A DNA stretch of 15,139 nt. Origin: Prevotellaceae bacterium UBA2718. Its GTDB lineage: Bacteria > Bacteroidota > Bacteroidia > Bacteroidales > Bacteroidaceae. This document shows positions 15,119-15,139 of the stretch, piece by piece. A program made the translations under genes and the position numbers. The notes beneath the pieces are model-generated. The model was not told the DNA's origin. It did not search any database and saw nothing but the letters and a program-made list of their open reading frames with translations. The stretch is taken from positions 1 through 15,139 of the forward strand of contig DEKQ01000053.1 in the NCBI GenBank assembly GCA_002353975.1. The letters run 5' to 3'. Positions within the stretch are counted from its first letter, which is position 1. Each line of letters starts with the position of its first letter.

Positions 15119-15139
15119 GCCGCAATGGTGGAATTGGTA
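15119..15139 (+). tRNA. tRNA-Leu, 5' part only (cut by window edge)
   Basis: GCCGCAA forms the acceptor strand, followed by TG, then GTGG of the D stem and AATTGGTA of the D loop. This is the usual beginning of a bacterial tRNA-Leu (compare the common GCCGAAGTGGCGGAATTGGT). The anticodon and long variable arm lie beyond the edge. Confidence 0.85.

Overview
The window looks like a chromosome segment from a Prevotella-type member of the Bacteroidales. The evidence is fivefold: promoters of the Bacteroidetes form (TTTG or TTG, about 20 bases, then TAnnTTTG); little use of Shine-Dalgarno sites; rpsU, a tyrosine recombinase and an HPF gene running into tRNA genes; exported proteins with the short C-terminal tails common in Prevotella; and an argH preceded by an SRPBCC gene. 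No CRISPR array, insertion sequence, prophage or plasmid gene was seen. The genus is inferred from these traits.

Left part (1-1829, minus strand): a translation-linked cluster reads rpsU (bS21), a XerC/D-like recombinase, hpf, then a tRNA cut by the window edge. A promoter lies ahead of rpsU and a second, near-consensus one between hpf and the tRNA. Next (1971-4149, minus strand) is a two-gene unit for exported proteins of unknown function (158 and 506 residues), with a promoter and a clear terminator hairpin. Facing it on the plus strand, from 4277, are a LacI-family regulator and an MFS sugar transporter of the SLC45/GPH-like type, probably a sugar-responsive uptake unit.

Middle (6929-11246, minus strand): two exported carbohydrate-active proteins in tandem, 760 and 610 residues. 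This is the most unusual part of the window. The 610-residue protein has the N-terminal half of a GH2 enzyme followed by a tail foreign to GH2. The 760-residue protein begins with a non-GH2 carbohydrate-binding-like region and then switches into the missing C-terminal half of a GH2 enzyme. Exchanging the two tails restores a GH2 enzyme of about 984 residues and a binding protein of about 386 residues, with both switches at a tyrosine codon. The pair therefore looks like the product of one reciprocal exchange. Between these genes and the transporter lies an array of four TTCCG/CGGAA inverted repeats with centres exactly 22.5 bases apart.

Right part (11288-15010, plus strand): an SRPBCC protein, argH (last step of arginine synthesis), a lipoprotein with two CPxC motifs that overlaps argH by four bases, and a probable outer-membrane beta-barrel protein with no ATG start in a suitable place. 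The window ends in the 5' part of a tRNA-Leu gene behind a perfect Bacteroidetes promoter.
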